9,528 bases of DNA from Clostridia bacterium (GCA_900770405.1 CAAGKL010000028.1:1-9528), one strand, 5' to 3'; shown: positions 1 to 5,436, counted from the stretch's first letter. Made by a program: numbers and translations. Notes: generated from the sequence alone by a model not told the origin.

Positions 1-121
1 AGAGTGTAAGCAGAGAAACTACAATACTATGAAGAACAAGAAGAACGATCCCGACCGTCTGGAGATGAACAAGTATTGCAGATTCTGCAGAAAGCACACT
101 CTTCACAAAGAAACGAAGTAA
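1..121 (+). CDS. rpmG: 50S ribosomal protein L33, 3' part
   Basis: C-terminal 39 codons of L33, a small zinc-ribbon protein of the 50S subunit near the E site. The frame is open from base 2 to the TAA at 119-121. The visible part begins with one cysteine of the first zinc pair (ECKQRNY), continues through the conserved NTMKNKKN segment, and ends with the second Cys-x-x-Cys (YCRFCRKHTLHKETK). Family length is about 49 residues, so roughly ten N-terminal residues, including the start and the first cysteine, lie outside the window. Both zinc pairs appear to be of the cysteine-containing type, as far as can be seen. It sits 18 nt before secE, the normal rpmG-secE-nusG order, and is presumably co-transcribed with them. 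Confidence 0.95.
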   Translation, partial: ECKQRNYNTMKNKKNDPDRLEMNKYCRFCRKHTLHKETK

Positions 122-139
122 TTTCGGGAGGGCAGTAAA

Positions 140-358
140 ATGGCTGATACAAATAACAGTGTTCAGAAAAAAGGCATTGCCAAGTTTTTCCGCGAGGCAA
201 AGTCGGAGCTTAAAAAGGTATCCTGGCCGGATAAAAAGCAGCTTGTCCACAATACTATTGTAATTTTGGTGTTCATTCTGATTGCGACGGCAATCCTGTC
301 CGTTCTGGACATCGGATTTGCGAAGGCGTTCCAGGCAGTAGCGGGCCTCACGAACTAA
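140..358 (+). CDS. secE: preprotein translocase subunit SecE
   Basis: Small essential subunit of the SecYEG channel in the cytoplasmic membrane; it clamps SecY. The 72-residue protein is the short, single-span form typical of Gram-positive bacteria. Residues 15-30 form the amphipathic surface helix with the family signature FFREAKSELKKVSWP. One hydrophobic segment at about residues 38-60 (NTIVILVFILIATAILSVL) is the membrane span, with only a short C-terminal tail. ATG 140 is preceded by GGGAGGG at 126-132 with 7 nt spacing, so the start is secure. nusG follows after 14 nt, the usual secE-nusG pair. Confidence 0.96.
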   Translation: MADTNNSVQKKGIAKFFREAKSELKKVSWPDKKQLVHNTIVILVFILIATAILSVLDIGFAKAFQAVAGLTN

Positions 359-372
359 GGTGAGGTGTTGAT

Positions 373-897
373 ATGGCAGAGGAAGCTAAGTGGTATGTTG
401 CGCACACGTATTCCGGCTATGAAAACAAGGTAAAGGCTAATATCGAGAAATCGGTCGAGAACCGCGGTATGGAGGACGTTATCCAGAAGGTTGAGGTCCC
501 CGTCGAGGACGTTATCGAGGAAAAGAGCGACGGCACGGAAAAGGTCGTCAAGAGAAAAATTTTCCCCGGCTACGTCGTTATTAAGATGATTATGAACGAT
601 GAATCCTGGTACGTTGTGAGAAATACGCGCGGCGTGACCGGCTTTGTCGGACCGGGCTCGAAGCCTGTCCCCCTCTCGGACGAGGAGGTTGCGCGGCTCG
701 GCGTTGAAACCGTGCGCCGCGGCGATATGCAGGTGTCGCTCGGCGATTTGGTCGAGATTACCGCAGGGCCTATGGAGGGCTTTACCGGCAAGATTTCACA
801 GCTCGATTCCGAGCGCAGAAGAGTTACCGTTACGGTATCTATGTTCGGACGCGAAACCCCGGCTGAGGTGGAATATAGCCAGATTAAGCGTCTTTAA
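373..897 (+). CDS. nusG: transcription elongation and antitermination factor NusG
   Basis: NusG binds the RNA polymerase clamp and affects pausing, termination and coupling to the ribosome. The 174-residue product has the standard two-domain layout. The NGN domain spans about residues 6-110, with WYVAHTYSGYENKVK at the start, the FPGYVVIKM core strand, and NTRGVTGFVG. A short linker leads to the KOW domain at about 120-174, with GDLVEITAGPMEGFTGKI. No insertion domain is present, unlike some NusG homologues. ATG 373 has a GAGGTG Shine-Dalgarno at 362-367. secE ends 14 nt upstream. The downstream gap to rplK (131 nt) is unusually structured and is described separately. Confidence 0.97.
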   Translation: MAEEAKWYVAHTYSGYENKVKANIEKSVENRGMEDVIQKVEVPVEDVIEEKSDGTEKVVKRKIFPGYVVIKMIMNDESWYVVRNTRGVTGFVGPGSKPVPLSDEEVARLGVETVRRGDMQVSLGDLVEITAGPMEGFTGKISQLDSERRRVTVTVSMFGRETPAEVEYSQIKRL

Positions 898-907
898 TTC
901 AAGTTTT

Positions 908-928
908 CAGGAGCGCGAACCGCGCCTG
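908..928 (+). repeat. GC-rich hairpin just after nusG
   Basis: Inverted repeat starting 10 nt after the nusG stop codon: CAGG, a 2-nt AG bulge, CGCG, loop AAC, CGCG, CCTG. It has eight base pairs, nearly all G-C. The sequence after it lacks a T tract, so it is not a standard intrinsic terminator. It could stabilise the nusG mRNA 3' end or act as a processing or pause element before the rplK leader. Function is inferred only from position. Confidence 0.5.
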
Positions 929-947
929 ATATATCCCTCTGGAAACA

Positions 948-987
948 GTGGGAGGGTATTCCCCCGGGGAATATCCGCAATAACCAC
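948..987 (+). promoter_or_regulatory. candidate L1-binding site in the rplK leader (23S L1-stalk mimic)
   Basis: An RNA fold can be read directly. GTGG (948-951) pairs with CCAC (984-987). Then comes an asymmetric internal loop, GA (952-953) opposite GCAATAA (977-983). A 10-bp inner stem follows (954-963 with 967-976, one G.U pair) with loop CCG. The GTGGGAG 5' side and ACCAC 3' side match, as I remember it, the base of helix 76 in the L1 stalk of 23S rRNA. In E. coli, L1 represses the L11-L1 operon through such a mimic upstream of rplK. No promoter is obvious here, so control would be translational. The same architecture recurs before rplA, which strengthens the call. Confidence 0.65.
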
Positions 988-1013
988 AATGGGGTGATTT
1001 TCCCCGAATTTTT

Positions 1014-1031
1014 AGGAGGTGGCCGAAATTG
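1014..1031 (+). promoter_or_regulatory. ribosome binding site and TTG start of rplK
   Basis: AGGAGGT (1014-1020) lies 9 nt before a TTG at 1029-1031. No in-frame ATG lies at the conserved N-terminus, and the residues directly after TTG (AQKIAGYIKLQ) match the normal L11 N-terminus. TTG is therefore taken as the initiation codon. A weak 4-bp hairpin (GGGG 991-994 with CCCC 1002-1005) sits just upstream of this site. Confidence 0.85.
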
Positions 1032-1454
1032 GCACAGAAAATAGCAGGTTACATTAAATTGCAGATTCCCGCAGGCAAAGCGACTCCTGCGCCCCCTGTT
1101 GGTCCGGCTTTGGGTCAGCACGGTGTAAACATTATGCAGTTTACAAAGGAATTCAACGAGAAAACGGCTAAGGACGCAGGGCTCATAATCCCTGTTGTTA
1201 TCACGGTTTACGCTGACCGTTCCTTCAGCTTTATCACAAAGACCCCGCCCGCTGCGGTTCTTCTTAAGAAGGCATGCAAGATCCAGAGCGGCTCGGGTGT
1301 CCCCAACAAGACTAAGGTTGCTACGATTTCGAAGGACGATCTTCGCGCGATTGCAGAGCAGAAGATGCCCGATCTGAACGCGGCAAGCGTTGAGGCGGCT
1401 ATGAGTATGATTGCCGGTACCGCAAGAAGTATGGGCATCGTAGTCGGCGACTGA
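1029..1454 (+). CDS. rplK: 50S ribosomal protein L11
   Basis: L11 forms the GTPase-associated centre with 23S rRNA and the L10-L12 stalk, and is the target region of thiopeptide antibiotics and the stringent response. The product is 141 residues, the standard length. The N-terminal domain (1-70) has the proline-rich KATPAPPVGPALGQHGVNIM segment, with the prolines known in the family to contact thiopeptides. The ITVYADRSFSFITKTPPAAVLLKKA block links to the rRNA-binding C-terminal domain (75-141), ending in IAGTARSMGIVV. It starts with TTG, which is rare for a ribosomal protein. rplA follows after 66 nt, and a candidate L1 site lies in that gap as well as upstream of rplK. Confidence 0.97.
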   Translation: MAQKIAGYIKLQIPAGKATPAPPVGPALGQHGVNIMQFTKEFNEKTAKDAGLIIPVVITVYADRSFSFITKTPPAAVLLKKACKIQSGSGVPNKTKVATISKDDLRAIAEQKMPDLNAASVEAAMSMIAGTARSMGIVVGD

Positions 1455-1469
1455 TAAGGTTTAAAGTAA

Positions 1470-1504
1470 GTGGGAGAGATGAGAAAATCGTCTCGGCTGA
1501 CCAC
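1470..1504 (+). promoter_or_regulatory. second candidate L1-binding site, before rplA
   Basis: Same fold as the rplK leader element. GTGG (1470-1473) pairs with CCAC (1501-1504), with internal loop GA (1474-1475) opposite GGCTGA (1495-1500). The inner stem GAGATGA (1476-1482) pairs with TCGTCTC (1488-1494, one G.U), with loop GAAAA. The lower helix ends only 4 nt before the AAGGAGG Shine-Dalgarno of rplA. Bound L1 could therefore occlude ribosome entry on its own gene. The outer and internal-loop sequences are shared with the first site while the inner stems differ in sequence but keep pairing, the pattern expected of a selected RNA structure. Confidence 0.65.
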
Positions 1505-1520
1505 ATAAGGAGGAAATAAG

Positions 1521-2213
1521 ATGAGTAGAGGAAAAAAATACCGCGAGAGCGTAAAATTGATTGACAAATCCAAGCTTTACGAGCCGGCTGAAGCACTCGG
1601 TCTGGTTGTAAAGACCGCAAAGGCGAAGTTTGACGAAACGGTTGAGGCTCACATCAAGCTCGGCGTTGACTCCAGACACGCAGACCAGCAGGTAAGAGGC
1701 GCTATCGTGCTCCCGCACGGCACCGGTAAAACCGCAAAGGTTCTCGTTTTCGCCAAGGGCGCAAAGGCTGAGGAGGCTCAGGCTGCCGGCGCGGATTATG
1801 TCGGCGAGATGGAGCTCGTTACAAAGATTCAGAGCGAAAACTGGTTCGATTTCGACGTTGTTGTTGCAACTCCCGATATGATGGGCGTTGTCGGTCGTCT
1901 CGGTAAGGTTCTTGGCCCTAAGGGCTTGATGCCGTCACCGAAGGCGGGTACGGTTACTATGGACGTTACCAAAGCCGTAAACGAGATTAAAGCAGGTAAG
2001 ATTGAGTACCGTCTGGACAAGACGAACATCATTCACTGCCCTATCGGTAAGGCTTCCTTCGGCGTTGAAAAGCTGTCGGAGAACTTTACGGCGCTTATGG
2101 GCGCAATCGTTAAGGCAAAGCCGGCTGCTGCTAAGGGTCAGTACCTCAGAAGCGTTGCGGTTTCGTCGACGATGGGCCCGGGCGTAAAGGTAAACGGCGC
2201 GAAACTGGGCTGA
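1521..2213 (+). CDS. rplA: 50S ribosomal protein L1
   Basis: L1 is the two-domain protein of the mobile L1 stalk that helps release deacylated tRNA from the E site; in many bacteria it also represses its own mRNA. The product is 230 residues, the usual size. Recognisable blocks include VRGAIVLPHGTGK near residue 60-70, the domain II segment with GKVLGPKGLMPSPKAGTVT near 130-146, and the RNA-binding C-terminal part (YRLDKTNIIHCPIGKASF, then SSTMGPGVKV). ATG 1521 has AAGGAGG at 1507-1513. The TGA stop lies inside an inverted repeat (2211-2231), and the rplJL promoter begins about 30 nt later, so rplKA and rplJL are separate units that may also be read through. Confidence 0.97.
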   Translation: MSRGKKYRESVKLIDKSKLYEPAEALGLVVKTAKAKFDETVEAHIKLGVDSRHADQQVRGAIVLPHGTGKTAKVLVFAKGAKAEEAQAAGADYVGEMELVTKIQSENWFDFDVVVATPDMMGVVGRLGKVLGPKGLMPSPKAGTVTMDVTKAVNEIKAGKIEYRLDKTNIIHCPIGKASFGVEKLSENFTALMGAIVKAKPAAAKGQYLRSVAVSSTMGPGVKVNGAKLG

Positions 2214-2231
2214 GTTTTTTGGAAAAACTCA
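2211..2231 (+). repeat. AT-rich hairpin overlapping the rplA stop codon
   Basis: TGAGTTTTT (2211-2219) and AAAAACTCA (2223-2231) form a 9-bp stem with a 3-nt loop. The stop codon of rplA is the first three bases. It is followed by an A-rich, not T-rich, sequence, so it lacks the U tract of an intrinsic terminator. It may be a weak transcript-end or processing structure separating rplKA from the rplJ promoter immediately downstream. Confidence 0.45.
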
Positions 2232-2241
2232 AAATTATATA

Positions 2242-2270
2242 TTGACACCGGGCGGCGTCTGTGATATAAT
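2242..2270 (+). promoter_or_regulatory. consensus sigma-A-type promoter for rplJ-rplL
   Basis: TTGACA at 2242-2247, a 17-nt spacer, and TATAAT at 2265-2270. Both hexamers match consensus exactly, and TG at 2262-2263 adds an extended -10. The predicted transcription start is near 2277. It lies in an AT-rich gap between rplA and rplJ, the same place as the L10 promoter in E. coli. The strength suggests that rplJL output is held down by the downstream attenuator and not at initiation. Confidence 0.93.
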
Positions 2271-2283
2271 AGAGGTCGCTTAA

Positions 2284-2352
2284 GGATTATCCGTAGACAG
2301 CAGGCAAAAAGGTAAGTCCTGCCGAGGGTGCCGGTTTAGTATGATTACTAAG
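2284..2352 (+). promoter_or_regulatory. L10 leader, ligand-binding part
   Basis: This is the L10 (rplJ) leader RNA, which binds the L10-(L12)n complex and feeds back on rplJL. The conserved CCGTAGACAGCAGG ... CCTGCCGAGG core is present. GCAGG (2300-2304) pairs with CCTGC (2318-2322). A lower helix pairs TATCC (2288-2292) with GGGTG (2326-2330, including G.U). Between them lies an internal loop, GTAGACA opposite CGA, that fits the known kink-turn. A further stem, TTAGT (2336-2340) with ACTAA (2347-2351), abuts and partly overlaps the terminator base and may serve as the antiterminator. Family recognition is firm; exact pairings are my reading. Confidence 0.85.
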
Positions 2353-2389
2353 GGCTCTTTTCGTCTATGGAAAAGAGCCTTTCTTTATT
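2350..2389 (+). terminator. attenuator of the L10 leader
   Basis: GGCTCTTTTC (2353-2362) pairs with GAAAAGAGCC (2370-2379) as a perfect 10-bp stem with loop GTCTATG, extendable by three weaker pairs. It is followed by TTTCTTTATT. This is an intrinsic terminator placed about 75 nt after the predicted transcription start and 40 nt before rplJ. In B. subtilis the L10-L12 complex controls rplJL by this kind of transcription attenuation; the layout here is consistent with the same mechanism. Confidence 0.85.
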
Positions 2390-2400
2390 GTAAGAAAGGC
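2377..2400 (+). repeat. second hairpin overlapping the attenuator 3' arm
   Basis: GCCTTTCTT (2377-2385) pairs perfectly with AAGAAAGGC (2392-2400), with a 6-nt loop. The first three bases belong to the 3' arm of the attenuator and the rest is its U tract, so the two hairpins share bases and cannot both be complete. It may trap the U tract in read-through transcripts or shield the leader 3' end before the rplJ ribosome binding site. Confidence 0.6.
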
Positions 2401-2417
2401 GTTTGGCAAAATTCTAC

Positions 2418-2434
2418 AGGAGGTGACGCAAATG
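2418..2434 (+). promoter_or_regulatory. ribosome binding site fixing the rplJ start
   Basis: AGGAGGTG (2418-2425) is a strong Shine-Dalgarno. The GTG at 2423-2425 is in frame with rplJ but lies inside this motif and so cannot be the initiator. The ATG at 2432-2434 has proper spacing and gives the normal L10 N-terminus (MPSEKVLEAKK). Confidence 0.9.
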
Positions 2435-3100
2435 CCGAGCGAAAAAGTTTTGGAAGCAAAAAAAGCACAGGTTGCTGAAATTGTTGAATCTTTGAAGAGC
2501 GCAGCTACAGGCGTGGTTGTGGACTATCGCGGACTTTCCGTCGAAGAGGACACAAAGCTCAGAAACGATTTGCGCGCAGCAGGTGTTAAGTACTTTGTTG
2601 TAAAGAACACACTGCTCCGTTTAGCGGCAAACCAGGTAGGGCTTGAGGAGCTGGACAGCATTCTTCATGGACCTACGGCTCTTGCGGTATCCGAGGATCC
2701 CGTTGCACCTGCAAAGGTTATTTCGGATTTCGCTAAGAACAACGAAAAGATGGAAATTAAGTCGGGCTTTATGGACGGCAAGGTTATGACCCTTGACGAG
2801 ATTAAGACCCTGGCGCAGACTCCGTCGAAGGAAACACTCATTGCGAAGATTATGGGCAGCTTGAACTCGCCTATCTCCGGTCTGGCAAGATTGCTTGCTA
2901 CGATTGCAGACGGCGGCGTAGAGATTTCCGATCTTATCGCGAAGAAAGCCGGCGAAGCAGCTCCCGCTGAGGAAGCTCCGGCTGAAGAAGCTAAGGCAGA
3001 GGAGGCGCCTGCAGAGGCAGCTCCCGCCGAGGAACCCGCGGCTGAAGCAGCTCCGGCTGAGGAAGCTAAGGCAGAAGAGCCCGCAGCTGATGCGGAATAA
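2432..3100 (+). CDS. rplJ: 50S ribosomal protein L10 with long acidic Ala/Pro/Glu tail
   Basis: L10 anchors the L7/L12 dimers to the ribosome stalk base and is the feedback regulator of its own operon. From ATG 2432 the protein has 222 residues, against about 165-175 usual. The N-terminal rRNA-binding domain is normal (GVVVDYRGLSVEEDTKLR at 27-44, VKYFVVKNTLLRLA at 52-65). The C-terminal helix that carries L12 dimers is present (about 134-172, PISGLARLLATIADGG). After residue 172 comes a roughly 50-residue tail built almost only of Ala, Pro and Glu, with APAEEAKAEE at 182-191 and again at 207-216. The tail coding DNA contains matching direct repeats. rplL follows after 32 nt. The tail is in frame and ends at a clean TAA, so it is not a frameshift artefact. 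Confidence 0.96.
   Translation: MPSEKVLEAKKAQVAEIVESLKSAATGVVVDYRGLSVEEDTKLRNDLRAAGVKYFVVKNTLLRLAANQVGLEELDSILHGPTALAVSEDPVAPAKVISDFAKNNEKMEIKSGFMDGKVMTLDEIKTLAQTPSKETLIAKIMGSLNSPISGLARLLATIADGGVEISDLIAKKAGEAAPAEEAPAEEAKAEEAPAEAAPAEEPAAEAAPAEEAKAEEPAADAE
2957..3075 (+). repeat. in-frame direct repeats in the rplJ tail
   Basis: A 26-bp unit at 2975-3000 recurs at 3050-3075 with one mismatch, offset by 75 bp (25 codons). A related 18-bp unit starting GCAGCTCC appears at 2957-2974, 3017-3034 and 3047-3064, offsets 60 and 30 bp. All offsets are multiples of three, so slippage or recombination between copies would lengthen or shorten the tail without breaking the frame. Confidence 0.8.
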
Positions 3101-3132
3101 TCAAAATTTGACTGTTTTAGGAGGAAATTAAA

Positions 3133-3507
3133 ATGGCAGATGTAGCTAAGATTTTGGACGAGATTAAAGAGCTGAAGCTTCTTGAGGTAGCAGAGCTCGT
3201 AAAGATGATGGAAGAGGAGTTCGGCGTATCCGCAGCAGCTCCGGTTATGGTTGCAGGCGCAGCAGCTGCTGAGGGCGGCGCAGGCGCAGCTGAGCAGAGC
3301 GAGTTCGAGGTTGTTCTTGCTGATGCAGGTGCATCGAAGCTCGGCGTTATCAAGGTTGTAAGAGAGCTCACAGGTCTCGGCCTGAAGGAAGCTAAGGCAC
3401 TCGTTGACGAGGCTCCGAAGTCGCTCAAGACAGGTGTAGCGAAGGAAGAGGCTGAGGCTATGAAGGCTAAGCTCGAGGAAGCAGGCGCAAAGGTAGAATT
3501 GAAGTAA
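3133..3507 (+). CDS. rplL: 50S ribosomal protein L7/L12
   Basis: L12 forms the multi-copy flexible stalk that recruits and stimulates translational GTPases. The product is 124 residues, the standard size. The N-terminal dimerisation and L10-binding domain is residues 1-32 (KILDEIKELKLLEVAELVK). The Ala/Gly-rich hinge is about 33-55. The globular factor-binding domain is 56-124, with the conserved SKLGVIKVVRELTGLGLKEA segment (68-87) and ending AGAKVELK. ATG 3133 is preceded by AGGAGG at 3119-3124. It is co-transcribed with rplJ from the attenuated promoter. rpoB does not follow, contrary to the usual bacterial order. Confidence 0.97.
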   Translation: MADVAKILDEIKELKLLEVAELVKMMEEEFGVSAAAPVMVAGAAAAEGGAGAAEQSEFEVVLADAGASKLGVIKVVRELTGLGLKEAKALVDEAPKSLKTGVAKEEAEAMKAKLEEAGAKVELK

Positions 3508-3529
3508 TTTCGGTTATTTCGATTTTCAG

Positions 3530-3550
3530 TGCCGCAATTTTGCGGTGTTT
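3530..3550 (+). terminator. weak hairpin after rplL
   Basis: CCGCA (3532-3536) pairs with TGCGG (3541-3545), loop ATTT, extendable by G.U pairs, followed by a short GTTT rather than a long T run. It could partially terminate transcription after rplL, lowering expression of the next two genes relative to the very abundant L12. A short stem and poor U tract make this uncertain. Confidence 0.35.
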
Positions 3551-3581
3551 GCACGCTTCTCATTCATAAAGGAAAAACGCT

Positions 3582-4097
3582 ATGGTTTTGGAACTGTCAG
3601 ATATTATCAAAAACGATAACGCTCAGATGAGCATTGACTGCGACGCCGATATCCGCGGTGCGGATTTTCTCGGCGAGGATTTCGTGTTTACCGAGCCGGT
3701 GCATATCGTCGGCAGAGTGATCAACAACACCAAAAACCTTGAGCTTGAGGCGAAAGCCGAGGGCAAGATGCGCGTGCGCTGTGCGCGGTGCGCGAAGGAA
3801 TTTGTGACGGGGTTTGCCTTCCCGATTGACGAGATTCTCGTCCGTGAGGGCGGCGAAATCGATGCTGACTCGGAGGCAATTGTTTTCTCCGGCAGCGAGG
3901 TTGAGCTGGACGATATTATTATCAATAACTTTTTGATGAATGTCGAGGAGCGGTATCTTTGCAGCGAGGACTGCAAGGGGCTGTGCCCGGTGTGCGGCTG
4001 CGACCTGAACGAGGGCAGCTGTGACTGCGACAGGGAAAATATTGACCCCAGGTGGGCAAAATTAGCGGAGATAATGAAGGATACAACTACTGAATAG
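3582..4097 (+). CDS. YceD family (DUF177) 23S rRNA-associated protein
   Basis: Member of the DUF177/YceD family, genetically tied to 23S rRNA accumulation and very commonly encoded just before rpmF. The 171-residue product shows the family pattern: a beta-rich N-terminal half with CARC at 67-70 (Cys-x-x-Cys), an acidic middle (about 84-112), then the ELDDIIINNFLMN helix. A cysteine-rich C-terminal part follows: LCSEDCKGLCPVCGCDLN (126-143) with further cysteines at 147 and 149 and the closing DPRW motif (155-158). Nine cysteines after residue 60 suggest metal binding or redox sensitivity. The Shine-Dalgarno (AAAGG near 3568) is weaker than its neighbours'. Its TAG stop overlaps the rpmF ribosome binding site, implying translational coupling. 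The biochemical role is not settled. Confidence 0.92.
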   Translation: MVLELSDIIKNDNAQMSIDCDADIRGADFLGEDFVFTEPVHIVGRVINNTKNLELEAKAEGKMRVRCARCAKEFVTGFAFPIDEILVREGGEIDADSEAIVFSGSEVELDDIIINNFLMNVEERYLCSEDCKGLCPVCGCDLNEGSCDCDRENIDPRWAKLAEIMKDTTTE

Positions 4098-4111
4098 GAG
4101 GTGCGATTGAG

Positions 4112-4294
4112 ATGGCAGTACCTAAGGGTAAAGTATCGAGATCAAGACGCGATAAAAGACGCGCAAACTGGAAGCTGAGCGTTCCCGGCATGGTGGAGTG
4201 TCCGCAGTGCCACGAGTGGAAAATGCCGCATCGGGTTTGCAAGGCTTGCGGCTACTACAACGGCAAAGAGGTTGTAAAGGTAGACGCGGAGTAA
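4112..4294 (+). CDS. rpmF: 50S ribosomal protein L32
   Basis: Small 50S protein near the peptide exit region. The 60-residue product opens with the basic MAVPKGKVSRSRRDKRRANW block. It continues with a complete four-cysteine zinc ribbon, CPQC at 30-33 and CKAC at 43-46, so this is the zinc-containing version. AGGAGGTG at 4096-4103 overlaps the stop codon of the upstream YceD gene. In many bacteria plsX and fatty acid synthesis genes follow rpmF. Here a strong terminator closes the unit instead. Confidence 0.97.
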   Translation: MAVPKGKVSRSRRDKRRANWKLSVPGMVECPQCHEWKMPHRVCKACGYYNGKEVVKVDAE

Positions 4295-4303
4295 TGAATA
4301 ATG

Positions 4304-4335
4304 CGGACGGGTGTTTTGCGCCCGTCTGTTTTTTT
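4304..4335 (+). terminator. intrinsic terminator after rpmF
   Basis: GACGGGTG (4306-4313) pairs with CGCCCGTC (4319-4326, one G.U), loop TTTTG, extended by two outer pairs, then seven T residues (4329-4335). It is a strong terminator only 9 nt after the rpmF stop and 25 nt before the next start codon. Confidence 0.93.
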
Positions 4336-4360
4336 ATAAAATCGGGAGAGGACACTGATT

Positions 4361-5419
4361 ATGGCGGATATTTCAAAGATAGATAAGAATTTCACGGTCA
4401 CGGGCGCGGGCGAGGCGGACACTGTTTTTCAAAATGTGCGCAGCGCGCCGTTCCGTCTGTACGGCTTGCTTGCGACGACGCCGTTCACGCGTCTGCCCGA
4501 GAGCGCGGCGGTGAGCGACGGGCTGAAGCTGCTGCGGTATCAGACCGCGGGCGGCAGAGTGCGATTTCGCACGGACTCGCCTTACATAACGCTGCGCGCG
4601 CAGACGAACAATCGCTCGCGTATGTCGCATATGCCGCTGACCGGCTCGTGCGGGTTCGATATGTACGAAATCCGAGGCAAAATCAGCCGCTATGCCGGCT
4701 CATTTATCCCGCCGTTCGAGGATTGCGACGGCTATGAGAGCACGGTTAAGCTGGACGGCGCGCAAGAGCGCGAATTGCAGATAAATTTCCCGCTTTACGG
4801 CGGCGTGACCGAGTTGGAGGTCGGCATCGCGCCGGGCAGCAGCCTGTCGGCGGGCGTCGGCTACGGCATCGAAAAGCCGGTGGTCTATTACGGCTCGTCG
4901 ATTACGCAGGGCGGCTGCACATCGCGCCCCGGCAATTGTTATCAGGCGATGATTTCGCGGCGGCTCGACGCGGACTTCGTAAATCTCGGCTTTTCGGGCA
5001 ATGCGAAGGGCGAGCTTGAGGTTGCGGAGTATATAGCGGGGCTTGATATGAGCGCGTTTGTGCTCGACTATGACCATAATGCGCCCGACACGGAGCATCT
5101 GGCGGCGACGCATAAGCGGTTTTTTGACGCGGTGCGCACGGAAAATCCGACGCTGCCGATTGTGGTTGTGTCGAAACCGAACTTTTCCGAGGCAACGCCG
5201 ACCGATGCAGAAAGGCGCGATATTATTTATAACACCTATTCCGCCGCGCTTGCCGACGGTGATGAAAATGTGTATTTTGTCGACGGCGCGGGCTTTTTCG
5301 CCTTTGACGGCGGGGATAGCTGCACGGTTGACGGCACGCACCCGAACGATTTGGGCTTTGCGAAAATGGCGGAGAAAATCGGCGCGGCGCTGGAGCGAAT
5401 ATTTTTTGTCCGCGCGTGA
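4361..5419 (+). CDS. SGNH/GDSL-type hydrolase with N-terminal beta domain
   Basis: 352-residue predicted esterase or carbohydrate-ester hydrolase of the SGNH superfamily, closest in layout to the Lipase_GDSL_3 type with an N-terminal SGNH_hydro_N-like beta domain. Residues 1-165 are the beta-rich N-terminal part. The hydrolase core starts at PVVYYGSSITQGGC (173-186), giving nucleophile Ser180. Block II is NLGFSGN (208-214, oxyanion Gly210). Block III is represented by LDYDHN (235-240). Block V is DGTHPND (324-330), giving Asp324 and His327 and completing the triad. No signal peptide or membrane segment is present, so it should be cytoplasmic. ATG 4361 has a GGGAGAGG ribosome site. A terminator lies directly upstream and no clear promoter fits the 25-nt gap. 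Substrate is unknown; deacetylation of a sugar or glycan fragment is a reasonable guess. Confidence 0.88.
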   Translation: MADISKIDKNFTVTGAGEADTVFQNVRSAPFRLYGLLATTPFTRLPESAAVSDGLKLLRYQTAGGRVRFRTDSPYITLRAQTNNRSRMSHMPLTGSCGFDMYEIRGKISRYAGSFIPPFEDCDGYESTVKLDGAQERELQINFPLYGGVTELEVGIAPGSSLSAGVGYGIEKPVVYYGSSITQGGCTSRPGNCYQAMISRRLDADFVNLGFSGNAKGELEVAEYIAGLDMSAFVLDYDHNAPDTEHLAATHKRFFDAVRTENPTLPIVVVSKPNFSEATPTDAERRDIIYNTYSAALADGDENVYFVDGAGFFAFDGGDSCTVDGTHPNDLGFAKMAEKIGAALERIFFVRA

Positions 5420-5436
5420 TTGCGCGACGCGGCGGG

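Noticed and set aside
2211..2241. Intrinsic terminator after rplA
   Set aside because: A good 9-bp stem exists, but an A-rich sequence follows instead of a T tract; recorded as an inverted repeat only.
2423..2431. GTG as start of rplJ, adding three residues
   Set aside because: The GTG is inside the Shine-Dalgarno AGGAGGTG; ATG 2432 has correct spacing and gives the standard N-terminus.
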